Below, piece after piece: positions 31,586 through 32,220 of a stretch of 32,220 bases of DNA (its first letter is position 1; every line of letters starts with the position of its first letter). Origin of the DNA: Paraburkholderia phosphatilytica (GTDB lineage Bacteria > Pseudomonadota > Gammaproteobacteria > Burkholderiales > Burkholderiaceae); the NCBI RefSeq assembly GCF_003443895.1, contig NZ_QQOA01000059.1:1-32220 (forward strand), written 5' to 3'. Below the pieces are notes generated by a model. It worked only from the letters and a program-made list of their open reading frames with translations. It did no database searches and was not told the DNA's origin. Position numbers and translations under genes: made by a program.

Positions 31586-31984
31586 ATGAACCGCAATGCA
31601 TTCCGGCTCGTGTATAGCCGGCTGAGAGAGATGTGTGTCGCAGTCGGAGAGACCGCCGCTGCGATGGGTAAATCGAGCCGCGGCGTGACGAGCAAAGTGC
31701 AGGTCGTGTCCGCTGCGCTTCTGGCAAGCGCGCCCGCCTGGTGCGGCGCGCAGATCGTGCCCGGTGGCGCGTACGAGCCTTCCGTCACGCAGACCGCGAA
31801 TGGTCTGCCGCAGGTCAACATCAACCGGCCATCAGGCGCGGGCGTGTCGATGAACACGTATGGCCAGTTCGATGTGTCGAACCGTGGCGTGATTCTCAAT
31901 AACTCGCCGGTTGTGACACAGACGCAGCAGGCCGGGTATGTCAACGGCAATCCGAACTTCAGCGCCGGTCAGTCTGCGCGGGTG
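31586..31984 (+). pseudogene. 5' fragment of a CdiA/BcpA-type two-partner-secretion exoprotein
   Basis: The first ~132 codons match the N-terminus of a very large filamentous-haemagglutinin-like exoprotein. It has an extended signal peptide region (M-N-R-N-A-F-R-L-V-Y-S-R-L-R-E-M, then V-A-V-G-E-T-A-A), a second hydrophobic stretch and A-W-C-G-A-Q cleavage region, and the start of the TPS domain (I-N-R-P-S-G-A-G-V-S-M-N-T-Y-G-Q-F-D-V and G-V-I-L-N-N-S). Intact relatives export thousands of residues through an outer-membrane partner and kill neighbours by contact. Here the homology stops at G-Q-S-A-R-V (about 31984), where intact proteins continue through the TPS domain. The frame itself stays open to the window edge through unrelated sequence, so the gene is truncated by rearrangement. 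Its ribosome site is weak. Confidence 0.85.
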
Positions 31985-32127
31985 TCGTCGCTATATCCGG
32001 TGGCTGTACGCCAATCTCGGAGCAACAAGAATCCGGCGGAAAGAAGATCGGAGTTGAGGTTGGTCGTTCATGCTCCTTTATGTGGGGCAGCGTACCTGTT
32101 CTTAAGGATATGCAGTTCCGCTTTTAG
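31985..32127 (+). pseudogene. 3' remnant of a small lipoprotein-like gene, missing its start
   Basis: In the frame two bases on from the exoprotein, a run ends at TAG (32125-32127) and encodes a hydrophobic segment (G-V-V-A-I-S-G-G-C, Cys codon at 32005) followed by a hydrophilic tail (C-T-P-I-S-E-Q-Q-E, K-K-I-G-V-E-V-G-R, S-C-S-F-M-W-G-S-V-P-V). This looks like the end of a lipobox plus a short mature lipoprotein, although S-G-G-C is an imperfect lipobox. The frame has a stop upstream (about 31886) and no usable start, so the N-terminus was lost when it joined the exoprotein fragment. In Burkholderia-type loci (bcpAIOB) a small lipoprotein gene, bcpO, follows the immunity gene, so a deletion between bcpA and bcpO would produce this junction. 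The identification as bcpO is inferred from layout only. Confidence 0.45.
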
Positions 32128-32220
32128 GGAATGTCTGCAAAAGTCCTGGCGTCGACGTACGGGTGGACTATCCTGGGAGATAGGAAAGTTTAAGGGGTTC
32201 TTCGATGACGCAACTTGGTC
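32128..32220 (+). mobile_element. Left end of an IS5-family-like insertion sequence (cut by window edge)
   Basis: A terminal-repeat-like sequence starts GGAATGTCTGCAAAAGTCC at 32128, resembling the ends of IS5-group elements (GGAAGGTCTG-type), and is preceded by TTAG (32124-32127), which fits the YTAR target of that group. A reading frame with AAGGGG upstream starts 77 bases inside. The right end and most of the transposase lie outside the window, so the family call is tentative. Confidence 0.55.
32205..32220 (+). CDS. Start of a probable IS transposase (partial)
   Basis: ATG at 32205 follows AAGGGG by about eight bases and begins M-T-Q-L-G, a start seen in some IS5-family transposases of Burkholderiaceae. 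Only five codons are present, so the assignment rests on the terminal-repeat-like sequence upstream and on position. Confidence 0.45.

Noticed and set aside
31540..31950. A minus-strand frame opposite the exoprotein start
   Set aside because: It is antisense to a recognisable exoprotein signal region.

Overview
This is a GC-rich window with the gene content of a Burkholderiaceae genome (Paraburkholderia, Burkholderia or Caballeronia). The assignment rests on the DUF3562 protein, the GTG-started Gram-negative porin, the Tat-exported phosphocholine phospholipase C, the many LysR/MocR/IclR regulators each next to one enzyme gene, and a Burkholderia-type contact-dependent-inhibition exoprotein start. 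No tRNA, rRNA or CRISPR array was seen.

Left part (1-9.1 kb), accessory in character: the start of an unidentified minus-strand gene; an XRE repressor-like gene facing two tandem, mutually paralogous genes of unknown function; a 0.7-kb stretch with no convincing gene; a small lipoprotein plus phospholipase C unit; a minus-strand group (NTF2-like protein, secreted protein, SRPBCC protein and ArsR regulator with a clear operator palindrome); a DUF3562 protein; and a two-gene unit that looks like a secreted toxin with its immunity protein.

Middle part (9.2-16.1 kb): a class I fructose-bisphosphate aldolase, then three regulator/enzyme pairs, each with a shared intergenic control region: NmrA-like reductase/LysR, LysR/SDR, and MocR(PdxR-like)/GNAT. 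The last pair shares a perfect 9-bp inverted repeat.

Right part (16.2-29.8 kb): a run of fourteen minus-strand genes, many with 1-, 4- or 8-nt overlaps, that reads as one catabolic operon. From the promoter it encodes a Rieske ferredoxin, a small recombinase-like HTH protein, a Rieske oxygenase alpha subunit, an SDR, a cupin, an alpha/beta hydrolase, an IclR regulator, an SDR with altered catalytic residues, a TPP-dependent enzyme, an aspartate-dehydrogenase-like enzyme, an aldehyde dehydrogenase, an extradiol (VOC) dioxygenase, a FAD ferredoxin reductase and an MFS carrier. A three-component ring hydroxylase, a ring-cleavage enzyme, a semialdehyde dehydrogenase and a hydrolase point to aromatic degradation. 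The TPP enzyme and aspartate-dehydrogenase homologue do not fit a textbook meta pathway, so the substrate is unknown. A TATAAT box and an IclR-type palindrome precede the operon, and a divergent porin may admit the substrate. An 11-copy octamer tandem repeat sits inside the operon, ahead of the aldehyde dehydrogenase.

Right edge (31.4-32.2 kb): the first ~132 codons of a CdiA/BcpA-type exoprotein run directly into the 3' end of what looks like a small lipoprotein gene. The left end of an apparent IS5-family element follows. This looks like the scar of a deleted contact-inhibition locus.
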